DNA from: a bacterium
GTDB lineage: Bacteria > Myxococcota_A > UBA9160 > UBA4427
Direction: 5' to 3'
NCBI GenBank assembly: GCA_024742285.1
Contig: JANSYR010000001.1
Coordinates: 744,001 to 808,000, forward strand
DNA: 64,000 bases
The position numbers and the translations under genes were made by a program. Position 1 is the stretch's first letter, and each line of letters starts with the position of its first letter. Below are positions 51,398 through 59,385 of the stretch, piece after piece. A model generated the notes under the pieces. It did not search any database. It was not told the DNA's origin and saw only the letters and a program-made list of their open reading frames with translations.

Positions 51398-51697
51398 TTG
51401 CCCCCCGACGCCGACCTCGCCCGCCGCGTCCGCCTCGATGGCCTCGCCGTTCGTCGCTACCGCCACGACCGCGGCTGGTCGCCACGCGACCTCGTCGTCG
51501 CGATCGAAGAGGCCTGCTTCACGTCGAGCGGCCTCCGCCGCACGCTCACCCCGAACCAGATCCAGGCGATCGAGGAGCGCGAAGAGCTCATCTCCTACGA
51601 CGAGCTGCTGCTGCTCGCCGACGGACTCGCCTGTGACCCGAGCGACCTGATCGCCGAAGGCGAGCTCTCGAGCCGCCGTCGCGGCCGCCCGAACTGA
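51398..51697 (+). CDS. Small XRE-like HTH protein
   Basis: A 99-residue protein with a helix-turn-helix in the XRE style: RRYRHDRGWSPRDLVVAIEE, then TLTPNQIQAIEEREELISYDELLLLADGLACDP, split here into two runs, with a basic C-terminal tail RRRGRPN. Probably a DNA-binding regulator of nearby genes. The start is TTG 51398-51400, with GGAG five nt upstream; no ATG or GTG fits. It lies 40 nt upstream of the GST-like gene on the same strand. Confidence 0.7.
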   Translation: MPPDADLARRVRLDGLAVRRYRHDRGWSPRDLVVAIEEACFTSSGLRRTLTPNQIQAIEEREELISYDELLLLADGLACDPSDLIAEGELSSRRRGRPN

Positions 51698-51737
51698 ACC
51701 TTTCCAACCAAGCCAGCCGAACCAGGGAATCGAGACC

Positions 51738-52517
51738 ATGGAATACGTCGAACCCAGAGAAGCCCGCGACATGCCGGGCCTGCGCCTCGCGCTCACGACC
51801 GGTGTCCCCGGACCCTGGGGCGAAGCCGCCAAGGCGATCTTCGCCGTCAAGAAGCTCGACTACGTCCCGGTCCGGCAGACGGCGAGCGAAGACAACGCGG
51901 ACCTCGTCGCCTGGACCGGCTTCCGGAACGCACCCCAGGCGATCTACGAAGACGCGCCCGCGCGGATCGGCTGGGAGGAGATCCTCGCCCTCGCGGAGCG
52001 GCTCGCTCCCGAGCCCGCCCTGGTTCCCGCCGACGAGGGGGAACGCGCACTCGTGATGGGCATGTCGCACGCGCTCTGCAGCGAGGATGGACTCGGCTGG
52101 AACCGAAGGCTCCAGCTCCTCGACCCCATGCTCTCGGCTCCGGACGCGACCGAGAACCCGGCGCTGGCCGGCACCCGCGTACTCGGGCGCGACTACGGTT
52201 GGAGTCCGCAAGCGACGGAGCGCGCGAACGCGCGGATCGTCTCGATCGTCGCCTTCTTCTCGGGTCAGCTCGCGAAGCAGCACGCCGCCGGGCGCGAGTA
52301 TCTGGTGGGCGAGGCGCTCTCCGCGGTCGATCTCTACTGGGCCGCGTTCTGCGCGATGCTCCGGCCGCTGCCCGAGGAGCACTGCCCGATGCCCGAGTTC
52401 CTGCGGATGGCCTACGGGACGACGTCGCCGGAGACCGACGCGGTCCTCGATGAGAAGCTCGTGGCCCACCGCGACCTCGTCTACGAGCGTCACGTGGGCC
52501 TGCCCCTCGACTTCTAG
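51738..52517 (+). CDS. Glutathione S-transferase-like protein
   Basis: A 259-residue protein with a thioredoxin-fold N-terminal domain (LTTGVPGPWGEAAKAIFAVKK, RNAPQAIYEDAP, the latter with the cis-proline) and a helical C-terminal domain that includes YLVGEALSAVDLYWAAF, the N-capping box of GSTs. It is somewhat longer than typical GSTs (about 210). No catalytic Ser, Tyr or Cys can be named by eye. Start ATG 51738-51740. Confidence 0.82.
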   Translation: MEYVEPREARDMPGLRLALTTGVPGPWGEAAKAIFAVKKLDYVPVRQTASEDNADLVAWTGFRNAPQAIYEDAPARIGWEEILALAERLAPEPALVPADEGERALVMGMSHALCSEDGLGWNRRLQLLDPMLSAPDATENPALAGTRVLGRDYGWSPQATERANARIVSIVAFFSGQLAKQHAAGREYLVGEALSAVDLYWAAFCAMLRPLPEEHCPMPEFLRMAYGTTSPETDAVLDEKLVAHRDLVYERHVGLPLDF

Positions 52518-52521
52518 GGGG

Positions 52522-53259
52522 TCAGTCGGTCACCGCGTCGTCGAAGCGCCAGGCACCCCGTCGGGTCTCGGTGGCGAGCGCGGCTTCCAGCCGATCGAGG
52601 AACGCCTCCCGCGTCCATTCGACGGCACCGAAGCGCGCCAGGTGTTCCGTCGCCATCTGGCAGTCGACGAACGCGAAGCCCCAGCGTTCGAGCTGGGACA
52701 CGAAGGTCGCGAACGCGATCTTCGACGCGTCGTCCGCGTGCGCGAACATCGACTCGCCGAAGAAGGCTCGCCCGAGCGAAACCCCGTAGAGCCCCCCGAC
52801 CAGCCGCTCCCCCCCGCCCTCTTCCTGCCAGGCCTCCACGCTGTGCGCGAAGCCGAGCGCGTGCAGACGGCAATAGGCGTCGACCATGTCGGGGGTGATC
52901 CAGGTGCCGTCCTGATCGGGACGCGGCGTCTCGCGGCACGCGCGAATCACGTCGGGGAACGCTTCGTCCATCGAGATCCGATACGGCACCGCGCGCAGCC
53001 GCTTCGCGAGGGAACGACCGACGTAGAGCTCGCCCGGGACGAGCACCATCCGCGGATCCGGCGAGAACCAGAGGATCGGGTCCTCGTCGTACCAGGGAAA
53101 GACGCCCTGGGCGTACGCTGCGATCAGCCGCTCGGGCGAGAGATCCCCGCCATAGGCGAGCAGCCCGCGCTCGTCGACGTCCCGCGGATCCGGAAAGGGC
53201 AACGCCCGCACGAGCTCATCGATCAGACCGCGCGTCGTGCGAGGTCCCGACTCACTCAT
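52522..53259 (-). CDS. aat: Leucyl/phenylalanyl-tRNA-protein transferase
   Basis: A 245-residue enzyme of the N-end rule pathway, which adds Leu or Phe to proteins with N-terminal Arg or Lys and so sends them to ClpS/ClpAP. Signatures: GLLAYGGDLSPERLIAAYAQGVFPW (split: first part LLAYGGDLSPERL), WFSPDPRMVL, GTWITPDMVDAYCRLHALG, SVEAW and LVGGLYGVSLGRAFFGESMF with the active-site region. Start ATG 53257-53259 overlaps a TGA through ATGA, the last of three such junctions in the 32-bp repeat upstream. Confidence 0.96.
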   Translation of the reverse strand: MSESGPRTTRGLIDELVRALPFPDPRDVDERGLLAYGGDLSPERLIAAYAQGVFPWYDEDPILWFSPDPRMVLVPGELYVGRSLAKRLRAVPYRISMDEAFPDVIRACRETPRPDQDGTWITPDMVDAYCRLHALGFAHSVEAWQEEGGGERLVGGLYGVSLGRAFFGESMFAHADDASKIAFATFVSQLERWGFAFVDCQMATEHLARFGAVEWTREAFLDRLEAALATETRRGAWRFDDAVTD

Positions 53260-53323
53260 CGTGTCGCGCCCAATCGCCGGCCCTGCCTCATCGTGTCGCG
53301 CCCAATCGCCTGCGCTGCCTCAT
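53256..53323 (-). repeat. 32-bp tandem repeat forming a chain of coupled mini-ORFs
   Basis: Between LOG (stop 53320-53322) and aat (start 53259) a 32-bp unit is repeated, and each boundary contains GCGACACGATGAG. On minus, LOG's TGA overlaps an ATG that opens MRQRRRLGATR (53288-53323); its TGA overlaps an ATG that opens MRQGRRLGATR (53256-53291); its TGA overlaps the aat ATG. The likely ancestor was a single ATGA overlap between LOG and aat that expanded by tandem duplication, keeping coupling. Verified base by base. Confidence 0.9.
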
Positions 53324-53919
53324 CGTGTCGCGAACTCCACCGCGTTGTCCGGCCACGGCTCCGTCGACTCGATCGCCGGCAGGATCTGCTCGACGCGATC
53401 GACGGACTGCCAGATGTCGAGGTGCTGATCGTTCATGAATCGTTCGGCGACGCTGCTCTCGAGCAGTTGGAAGAGCGGGTCGTAGAAGCCGTTCTGGTTC
53501 AGGATCACGATCGGGTGGGAGAAGATCCCGAGTCGCTTCGACGTGATCGCGTCGAAGAGCTCCTCGAAGGTGCCGCTGCCGCCCGGGAGCGTGACGATCG
53601 CGTCGGCGGTCTCCAGCATCAGGCGCTTGCGCGTCTGCATGTCCTCGACCAGCTCGAGCTCGTGGATCCCGTGATGGGCCCACTCCAGCTCGCGCATGAA
53701 GCGCGGGATGATCCCGACGACGCGGCCGCCCTCCTCGAGGGCCGCATCGGCCATCGCCCCCATCGAGCCGACGGCACCCCCGCCATACACCAGCGTGTGA
53801 CCCGCCCGCGCGATCTCACGGCCGAGGGTCGCCGCGGCGTCGTGGAAATGCGGCGCGCAGGCGGTGCTCGAAGCACAGAAGACGAGAATGCGGCGCGCCC
53901 GGGCGCTCTCTGCGGTCAT
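53320..53919 (-). CDS. LOG family phosphoribohydrolase-like protein
   Basis: A 199-residue Rossmann-like protein of the LOG (lonely guy) family, TIGR00730-type. The signature PGGSGTFEE lies at 112-120, with the GGGAVGSMGAMADAAL helix near 46-61 and a DMQTRKRLM helix before it. Bacterial members release a base from nucleoside monophosphates, usually AMP or cytokinin-type nucleotides; the role here is not established. ATG 53917-53919 is the chosen start, with GAGG upstream; a TTG at 53949 is also possible. Translationally coupled to aat through the mini-ORFs. Confidence 0.92.
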   Translation of the reverse strand: MTAESARARRILVFCASSTACAPHFHDAAATLGREIARAGHTLVYGGGAVGSMGAMADAALEEGGRVVGIIPRFMRELEWAHHGIHELELVEDMQTRKRLMLETADAIVTLPGGSGTFEELFDAITSKRLGIFSHPIVILNQNGFYDPLFQLLESSVAERFMNDQHLDIWQSVDRVEQILPAIESTEPWPDNAVEFATR

Positions 53920-54361
53920 CGCGGCCTCACGCCCCCGCTGGGCGCCCAAGTTGACGGGGTTCCGGATCGCCCGTAGGTTTGCGGCTTCAGGTCTGAATTC
54001 AAGGGGTTGATTTCAGGCACTTGCAGACCCTTTCCTAGGCCGGACCCCGCGCCTTTTCCTGGGCCGGACCCCGCCGTTTCAGGCGGATGCCTGTAGCACG
54101 ATTCGGGATGCCCCCGTGGCTGCCGAGTCGTTCGCCGGAAAGCACTCGTGAAACGCGGGTGGTTGTTGCTAAGTGCCCCTTCTTGATCGAGAAGTGTCGA
54201 CGTCTCGTCCGTCCGCGTTCGCGCGTGCGGTCGCGTGACGAAGCGAGCGGAGCTTCGAATCCGCCCGCCGAGGAACGCGACGTACGTGCGGGCTTCGTTT
54301 CCCTCCGACCCGGGAAGCGAGGGCGCCGTGCCCCGACGACCTCGATCGAAAGCGAGAACAC
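53920..54361 (+). other. 442-bp gap and leader of trans-sulfuration gene
   Basis: No supported gene. A direct repeat of 23 nt (54028-54050 and 54052-54074, 21 of 23 positions identical, containing GGCCGGACCCCGC) lies at the left. From about 54170 the sequence can form hairpins such as GAAGC/GCTTC near 54240-54265 and GCCCGC/GCGGGC near 54265-54295, so the mRNA leader of the gene at 54362 may be structured. I compared it with known SAM riboswitch cores and found no match. Confidence 0.4.
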
Positions 54362-55567
54362 ATGTCCGATCGAAACGATTTTCCGGAAGAGCCCAGCGAT
54401 CGCGGGAACGCGACGAGCTCCGTCCACGCCGGCGAGCTGCGACAGCAGGAAGCCAACGCGATCACGACGCCGATCTACCAGACGTCGACCTTCTGGTTCC
54501 GCAACTCGAAGGAGGTGACGGACTACCAGGAGGGCAAGAGCGACCGCGAGGAATACGGTCGCTACGGCAACCCGACCTGGGCCGCCGTCGAGCGAAAGAT
54601 CAGCGCTCTCGAAGGCGGCGAAGAGACGGTCCTCTTCGCGTCGGGCATGTGCGCCGCCACGACGACCTTCATGGCGCTGCTCGACGAGGGCGACCACCTG
54701 ATCGTGACGAGCGACTGCTACCGCCGGACGCGTCAGTTCATCGAGCAGTTCCTCTCGCGCATGGGCGTCGAGACGACCGTGATCGAACCGTCGAATCTGG
54801 AAGCCTTCCGCGAGGCGATCCGGCCGAACACGAAGCTCTTCTTCACCGAGTCGCCGACCAACCCGTACCTGCGCGTGGTCGACGTCCCCGCGTTCGCCTC
54901 CGTCGCGCACGCCAAAGGCGTGAAGATCATCATCGACTCGACCTTCGCGACGCCGGTGAATCACAAGGCGCTCTCCGACGGCGCGGACCTCGTGCTGCAC
55001 AGCGCGACCAAGTACCTGGGCGGCCACAACGATCTGCTCGCCGGCACGCTGACCGGACCGAACGAGCTCGTCGATCCGGTCCGCAAGGCGCTCGGCGTCC
55101 TCGGCGGGATCATCGACAGCCACGCGGCCTGGCTCCTGCTGCGCGGGATCAAGACCCTCGACATCCGCATGGAGCGCCACAACGCCAACGGCCTCGCCCT
55201 CGCGCAGTACCTCGAGAAGCACCCGAAGGTCAGCAAGGTCTTCTACCCGGGCCTCCCGTCCCATCCCGACCACGAAGTCGCCGAGCGCATCATGAACGGC
55301 GCCGGCGGCGTCGTCACGTTCGAGATCGATACGGACCTCGAGGGCGCGATGCGCTTCATCGACGCGACGACGATTCCCTACCAGGCGCCGAGCCTGGGCG
55401 GGGTGGAGAGCCTGATCGAGCTCCCCGTCACGATGTCCTTCTGGGACAAGCCGAAGGAAGAGCGCCTGCGCCTCGGGATCACCGACACGCTCGTTCGATA
55501 CGCCTGCGGCATCGAGAACGCCGACGACATCATCGCGGACATCGAGCAGGCCCTCGGCAAGGTGTGA
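54362..55567 (+). CDS. PLP-dependent trans-sulfuration enzyme (cystathionine synthase/lyase family)
   Basis: A 401-residue aminotransferase-fold enzyme of the Cys/Met metabolism family. The PLP lysine is K217 in SATKYLGGHND; YGRYGNPT (65-72) contacts the phosphate of the neighbouring subunit; FASGMCA and DSTFATP complete the site. Cystathionine gamma-synthase, beta-lyase, gamma-lyase and O-acetylhomoserine sulfhydrylase cannot be separated by eye. ATG 54362-54364. A long, possibly structured leader precedes it. Confidence 0.9.
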   Translation: MSDRNDFPEEPSDRGNATSSVHAGELRQQEANAITTPIYQTSTFWFRNSKEVTDYQEGKSDREEYGRYGNPTWAAVERKISALEGGEETVLFASGMCAATTTFMALLDEGDHLIVTSDCYRRTRQFIEQFLSRMGVETTVIEPSNLEAFREAIRPNTKLFFTESPTNPYLRVVDVPAFASVAHAKGVKIIIDSTFATPVNHKALSDGADLVLHSATKYLGGHNDLLAGTLTGPNELVDPVRKALGVLGGIIDSHAAWLLLRGIKTLDIRMERHNANGLALAQYLEKHPKVSKVFYPGLPSHPDHEVAERIMNGAGGVVTFEIDTDLEGAMRFIDATTIPYQAPSLGGVESLIELPVTMSFWDKPKEERLRLGITDTLVRYACGIENADDIIADIEQALGKV

Positions 55568-55777
55568 CGTGCGCCGCTGAATCGTCTTCATTCCTCGACG
55601 ATTCGACGCCTTCCTGCGCTTTTCTTACATGGGAAACAGGACGCCTGTTAGGGTGGTCCGACCTGGGAAGAGTCGCGAGGCGTGCGCCTTCGCGACGCTG
55701 AGCGCTATGTCGTCGCATTTCGAGCAGAGATCGACCCCGGCGTAGCGCTCTGAAGCACATCAGAGGGAATCGGTTTC

Positions 55778-56554
55778 ATGAAGCTCTTCAAGCTCGCGCT
55801 CCGCAAGTCCGCTCGTCGCTCGACCACGCCGTTTCTCATGGCGATCGTCGGCCTCCTCGCCTTCGGCACACAGGCTTCGGCCGCGCCGATCTTCGACTAC
55901 TTCGGCCCCCTCGACGAAGCGACCTTCGGCGGGACGGGGATCCCGAACGACGAGGTCGCCGTCGCTTCGCAGTTCGTCGACGGGGACAACCTGATCACCG
56001 TCGCCCTGAGCGCGACCCAGCGCTTCTCGAACCCGGCGCTCACGAACGACGGGGCCGGCACCTACCTCGCCACGCCGGGCAGCAACTTCGGCGGCGCGGG
56101 CGAGAGCACGAACGAGGGCGCACTCTGGAACTGGAACTACTTCATCCGCGTCGAGAACATGTCGGGCGGCTCTCCGCAGCTGACCGACTACCAGATCGAT
56201 CTCTACTACGACTTCGATCCGGCCTTCGACAACGCGCTGCCCTCGCTGGGGCGGATCGACGTGACCGCGTCGCTGCTCGCGACGGCGCCGCCCGGAACGA
56301 CCCTGGTCGAAGACTCCCAGAACCTCCTCTTCGGCTTCCTCGCGGTCGACGCGCCGCCCTTCGTCGACGCGCCCGGCGGCAGCTTCGACCAGAACGCCCT
56401 CGGTGAGTACAACTTCGCGATCCAGGTGAGCAGCCTGGGCTTCGGCGTGGAGACGGTCGCGATGGACGTGCAGGTCGTCCCGGAGCCGGGCACGGCGCTG
56501 CTCGTCGGCCTCGGCCTCGGCCTGCTGGCGTCGCGCCGCCGCGCGGGAGCCTGA
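55778..56554 (+). CDS. PEP-CTERM sorted exoprotein
   Basis: A 258-residue exported protein. A signal peptide spans about 1-38 (ending AQASAAPIF-like), and the C-terminus VPEPGTALLVGLGLGLLASRRR is a PEP-CTERM sorting signal: VPEP, a membrane helix, then basic residues. The sorting enzyme is an exosortase, not in the window, that handles proteins tied to exopolysaccharide and biofilm. The mature domain is beta-rich and not recognised. A hairpin GTCGCG/CGCGAC near 55672-55696 and an inverted repeat AACAGG/CCTGTT at 55635-55649 lie upstream. Confidence 0.87.
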   Translation: MKLFKLALRKSARRSTTPFLMAIVGLLAFGTQASAAPIFDYFGPLDEATFGGTGIPNDEVAVASQFVDGDNLITVALSATQRFSNPALTNDGAGTYLATPGSNFGGAGESTNEGALWNWNYFIRVENMSGGSPQLTDYQIDLYYDFDPAFDNALPSLGRIDVTASLLATAPPGTTLVEDSQNLLFGFLAVDAPPFVDAPGGSFDQNALGEYNFAIQVSSLGFGVETVAMDVQVVPEPGTALLVGLGLGLLASRRRAGA

Positions 56555-56563
56555 TCGACGCCC

Positions 56564-56725
56564 GGAAACGCGCGCGACCCCGAGGCGGGACGGACGCTCT
56601 TCACGTTCCAGGCGAACGAGGGCGCGCGAAGGTTCTACGAACGCGAGGGCCTCGAGGCCATCGAGTTCGGCGTGGCTCCTCCGCCCGAGAACGAGCCCGA
56701 CGTACGCTACGCGTGGCGGCCTTGA
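56564..56725 (+). pseudogene. C-terminal fragment of a GNAT acetyltransferase
   Basis: In frame from 56564 to TGA 56723-56725 the translation contains LFTFQANEGARRFYEREGLE and then DVRYAWRP, the last helix and strand typical of GNAT N-acetyltransferases, where GARRFYER ends the acetyl-CoA region. The rest of the gene is absent; the preceding bases belong to the PEP-CTERM gene. No start or ribosome site is seen. It is a decayed remnant, possibly left by a deletion. Confidence 0.75.
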
Positions 56726-56744
56726 TCGGCCCGACCGGCTCCGC

Positions 56745-58532
56745 TCAGGCCTCGAGCAGCGGAAGGTCGATCTCGACGCGCACGCCCTTCCCGTCGCTCG
56801 ACTCGATCTCGATCTCCCCGCCGAGGTCCTTCACGAGTCCGTGGACGACGGAGAGGCCGAGTCCGGTTCCGCCGCGATCGAGCCGCGTCGTGAAGAAGGG
56901 ATCGAAGGCGTGCTCGAGGACGGCGTGGTCCATGCCCGGTCCGTCGTCCGCCACCGAGATGATCGCGGAGCGACCGCGCCGCTCCGTCTCGATCCGGATC
57001 TCGATCGGTTCGTCCGACGAGAGCGCGGCGTTCTCGACGAGATTGGTCAGGATCTGATCGACCGCGACCGGGTTCATCGCGACGAGCAGCTTCTCTTCGC
57101 AGAGCGCCGTCTGGATCGACGCGTCCCGCCGGCTGACCTGGGGCCGCATCAGCCGGACCGACCGACGGACCGCTTCGTTCACGTCACCCTGCCACCGCGA
57201 CATGGGTTCGTTGCGCGAGAACTGCAGGATGCTCTTCACGATGTCGCCGCAGCGCGCGGCCTCCTCGACGATCCGGTCGAGCGCTTCGGCCAGATAGCGC
57301 TCGCTCGCGGTTCCGTCGTCGATCTCGGCGAGACTCGTCTCGGCGATCATTCTGATCCCGCCGATCGGGTTGTTGATCTGGTGGGCGATGCCCGCCGCGA
57401 GGGTCCCCACCGAAGCGAGCTGTTCCTGCTGTCCGATGCGCTCGCGCGAGGCCTCCAGCTCGAGGCCCTGCTGCTCCAGACGCTCACGCATGTCGCGCAG
57501 CGACCGCTCGTGAACGCGCTTGCGATCACGGATGTCGACCGCGTGGACGAGCCAGTGCCGGCGCCCGTCGACCGACAAGGTCTCGATCGAGGCCAGGAGA
57601 TCGATCGCCTGCCCCTCGCGATCGAGGAGTCGGGACTCGATCGCTTCCGCGCCTCCCGTCTCGATCACGTGTTCGCCGAGCCGGCGCATGTCATCCTCGT
57701 TGAACCACGCACCGAGCTCCGAGAGCGAGCGCCCGACGGCTTCGTCGCGATCCCAACCCATGAGGCTCGTGAAGCGTTCGTTCACCTCGACGACCTTGCC
57801 GTTCTGCAGGTCGACCAGGAAGAGCATCGCCGGCGTTCGCGCGAAGACGGTCGCGAGCAACGCCTCGCGCTCCGCGAGCGACGTCTCCGTACGAGAGCGG
57901 CTCTCCGCTTCCTCGCGGGCCTTCGCCAGCGCAAGCTCGGCGCCGATCTCCGCGCGCGAGCGCTGACGGTCGATGAAGCCGCCGACTCCACCGATCAGGA
58001 CGACGATGATCACGCAGTTCCAGACGAGCGTCCGCTCGGCAACATCGAGGGACCCGGTCAACGCGAGGGCGGTGAGCGTGACCCCGGCGAGCGGCGTCCA
58101 GATCATCCCACCCCGATATCCGAGCGCGAGGATCGCGCTGAACGGGATCGACACGAGTCCGATCGGAACCCGGATGGCCTCGGGCGAGAAGAGGGGACTC
58201 GCGATCATCCCGATCGCGGTGAAGCCGAGAATCGCATGCGCCACGGGCTCGGGTCGGCACCGTCCCAGGCGAAGCCCGAAGAGACACCCGAGGATCAGGA
58301 AACCGTACGTCGCGGTGAAGAGCGCGCGGGGCAGATCGCCGGCCGTCGCGTGAACGATCCCCGACGACAGCCCCGCCGAACAGGAGAGGAACGCCAGAAT
58401 GATCGTGACCGACCGCCGCCGTCGAAGCTCCGCAGCCGCGAAACGAGGCGCTTCCCCCCGTTCATCCGCGACGTCGATTGCAGACCCACTCGATTTCGAC
58501 TCACCCCAGGATTCGAGATGCGGATCTCGCAT
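56745..58532 (-). CDS. Membrane sensor histidine kinase with PAS domain
   Basis: A 595-residue kinase. Residues 40-190 hold about six membrane helices; 195-225 a coiled linker; 230-340 a PAS domain (AMLFLVDLQNGKVVEVNERF); H384 in LAAGIAHQINNP is the phosphorylated His; the C-terminal HATPase domain has VENAA, DDGPGM and GTGLGLSV. It differs from the first kinase (3180-4874) by lacking a 7TM-type N-terminus, but both share the AGIAHxxNNP box. A nearby response regulator is at 59386-60906, separated by ogt. Start ATG 58530-58532. Confidence 0.92.
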   Translation of the reverse strand: MRDPHLESWGESKSSGSAIDVADERGEAPRFAAAELRRRRSVTIILAFLSCSAGLSSGIVHATAGDLPRALFTATYGFLILGCLFGLRLGRCRPEPVAHAILGFTAIGMIASPLFSPEAIRVPIGLVSIPFSAILALGYRGGMIWTPLAGVTLTALALTGSLDVAERTLVWNCVIIVVLIGGVGGFIDRQRSRAEIGAELALAKAREEAESRSRTETSLAEREALLATVFARTPAMLFLVDLQNGKVVEVNERFTSLMGWDRDEAVGRSLSELGAWFNEDDMRRLGEHVIETGGAEAIESRLLDREGQAIDLLASIETLSVDGRRHWLVHAVDIRDRKRVHERSLRDMRERLEQQGLELEASRERIGQQEQLASVGTLAAGIAHQINNPIGGIRMIAETSLAEIDDGTASERYLAEALDRIVEEAARCGDIVKSILQFSRNEPMSRWQGDVNEAVRRSVRLMRPQVSRRDASIQTALCEEKLLVAMNPVAVDQILTNLVENAALSSDEPIEIRIETERRGRSAIISVADDGPGMDHAVLEHAFDPFFTTRLDRGGTGLGLSVVHGLVKDLGGEIEIESSDGKGVRVEIDLPLLEA

Positions 58533-58647
58533 GGCGGAAGCGTACCGCCTTCGCCCCTGTTCGCTCGACTCCCCCGACGAGCGAAACCGGCCATGTTCCG
58601 GCGTCCGGCGGACCACCCGCGCCCACCCCGAATCGGGCGCGTGGGGC

Positions 58648-58702
58648 GAAAAAGAGTCGTCAGCGGTCAGCGGCTCGCGCTGACGGCGCGCTCTGCGCGT
58701 GT
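58648..58702 (-). repeat. Gene-end double-hairpin repeat, copy 4
   Basis: Right after the stop of the ogt-like gene (58704-58706), read on minus: an inverted repeat around GCGCAGAGCGC, then GTCAGCG and CGCTGAC around a five-base loop, then CGCTGACGACTCTTTTTCGC with a T run. It is the copy with the best T tract and resembles a terminator most closely. Related to the copies at 5712-5828 and 46426-46484. Confidence 0.7.
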
Positions 58703-58703
58703 A

Positions 58704-59240
58704 TCAGAAAAGCCGCGCCTGCTCTTCCACCTGCGTCGGCAATGCCTGCTCCATCGCGAGCAGCCGGGCCTTCAGGTCCAGCCCGCCCGCATAACCCTGG
58801 AGCGCCCCGCCGCGCGCGATCACGCGGTGGCACGGGATCACGAGCGGGATCGGGTTCGCGCCATTGGCGGCGCCGACCGCGCGGACCGACTTGGGGTTGC
58901 CGATGTCTTCGGCGATGTCGGAGTAGCTGAGCGTCTCGCCGTAGCCGATCTTCGCCACGTGCTTGTAGACGGAGCGCTGGAACTTCGTCGCGCGGAGGTC
59001 GAGGTCGATCTCGAAGGTCCGGCGCGTGCCCTCCGCGTACTCCATCAGCTGGTCGATGATCGGATCGTTCGGCGTCCGCCGGTCGACGACCTTCGCGTCG
59101 GGGGCGTGGGTCTTGAGCCAACCCCCGAAGCCCCTTCCGCTCTCGTTCGGCAGCTCGACGTAGGCGAGACCCTTGTCCGAGCTGGCGATCCGAAGCGGAC
59201 CGAGGGGAGTGGAGAACCGGGCGGTGTAGAGGGTTTCCAT
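58704..59240 (-). CDS. ogt: Methylated-DNA-[protein]-cysteine S-methyltransferase
   Basis: A 178-residue DNA repair protein that removes O6-alkyl groups from guanine onto its own cysteine. The active-site motif is IPCHRVIARGG, with the helix GANPIPLVIP before it and the arginine-finger segment in SVRAVGAANG. The N-terminal domain is Ogt-like, without an AraC domain. Start ATG 59238-59240. It lies between the second sensor kinase and the response regulator on the same strand; the stop is followed by a hairpin repeat. Confidence 0.95.
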   Translation of the reverse strand: METLYTARFSTPLGPLRIASSDKGLAYVELPNESGRGFGGWLKTHAPDAKVVDRRTPNDPIIDQLMEYAEGTRRTFEIDLDLRATKFQRSVYKHVAKIGYGETLSYSDIAEDIGNPKSVRAVGAANGANPIPLVIPCHRVIARGGALQGYAGGLDLKARLLAMEQALPTQVEEQARLF

Positions 59241-59325
59241 GTCGACGAGTCTACCGGAGACGACACCACTTCGTGACGAAAAACCCGGCGAATTGTCGCC
59301 GTTTTCGGACGCGGCCTCACCGCGG

Positions 59326-59375
59326 TCGCCGAGCGCCCGCAGGCGAAGGCAAACTCGCCGAGCGCCCGCAGGCGA
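59326..59375 (-). repeat. Two tandem REP-like hairpins after regulator gene
   Basis: Copies at 59326-59346 and 59355-59375, each with TCGCC and GGCGA arms and the core GCGCCCGCA. They follow the stop of the sigma-54 regulator gene (59386-59388) and share the core with elements at 9581-9601 and 25000-25114. Likely REP-like; origin and role unknown. Confidence 0.55.
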
Positions 59376-59385
59376 AGGAGAAGGA

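Noticed and set aside
54090-54361. SAM-I, SAM-II or SAH riboswitch upstream of the trans-sulfuration gene.
   Set aside because: No conserved core of these classes could be matched by eye; only generic hairpins were seen.
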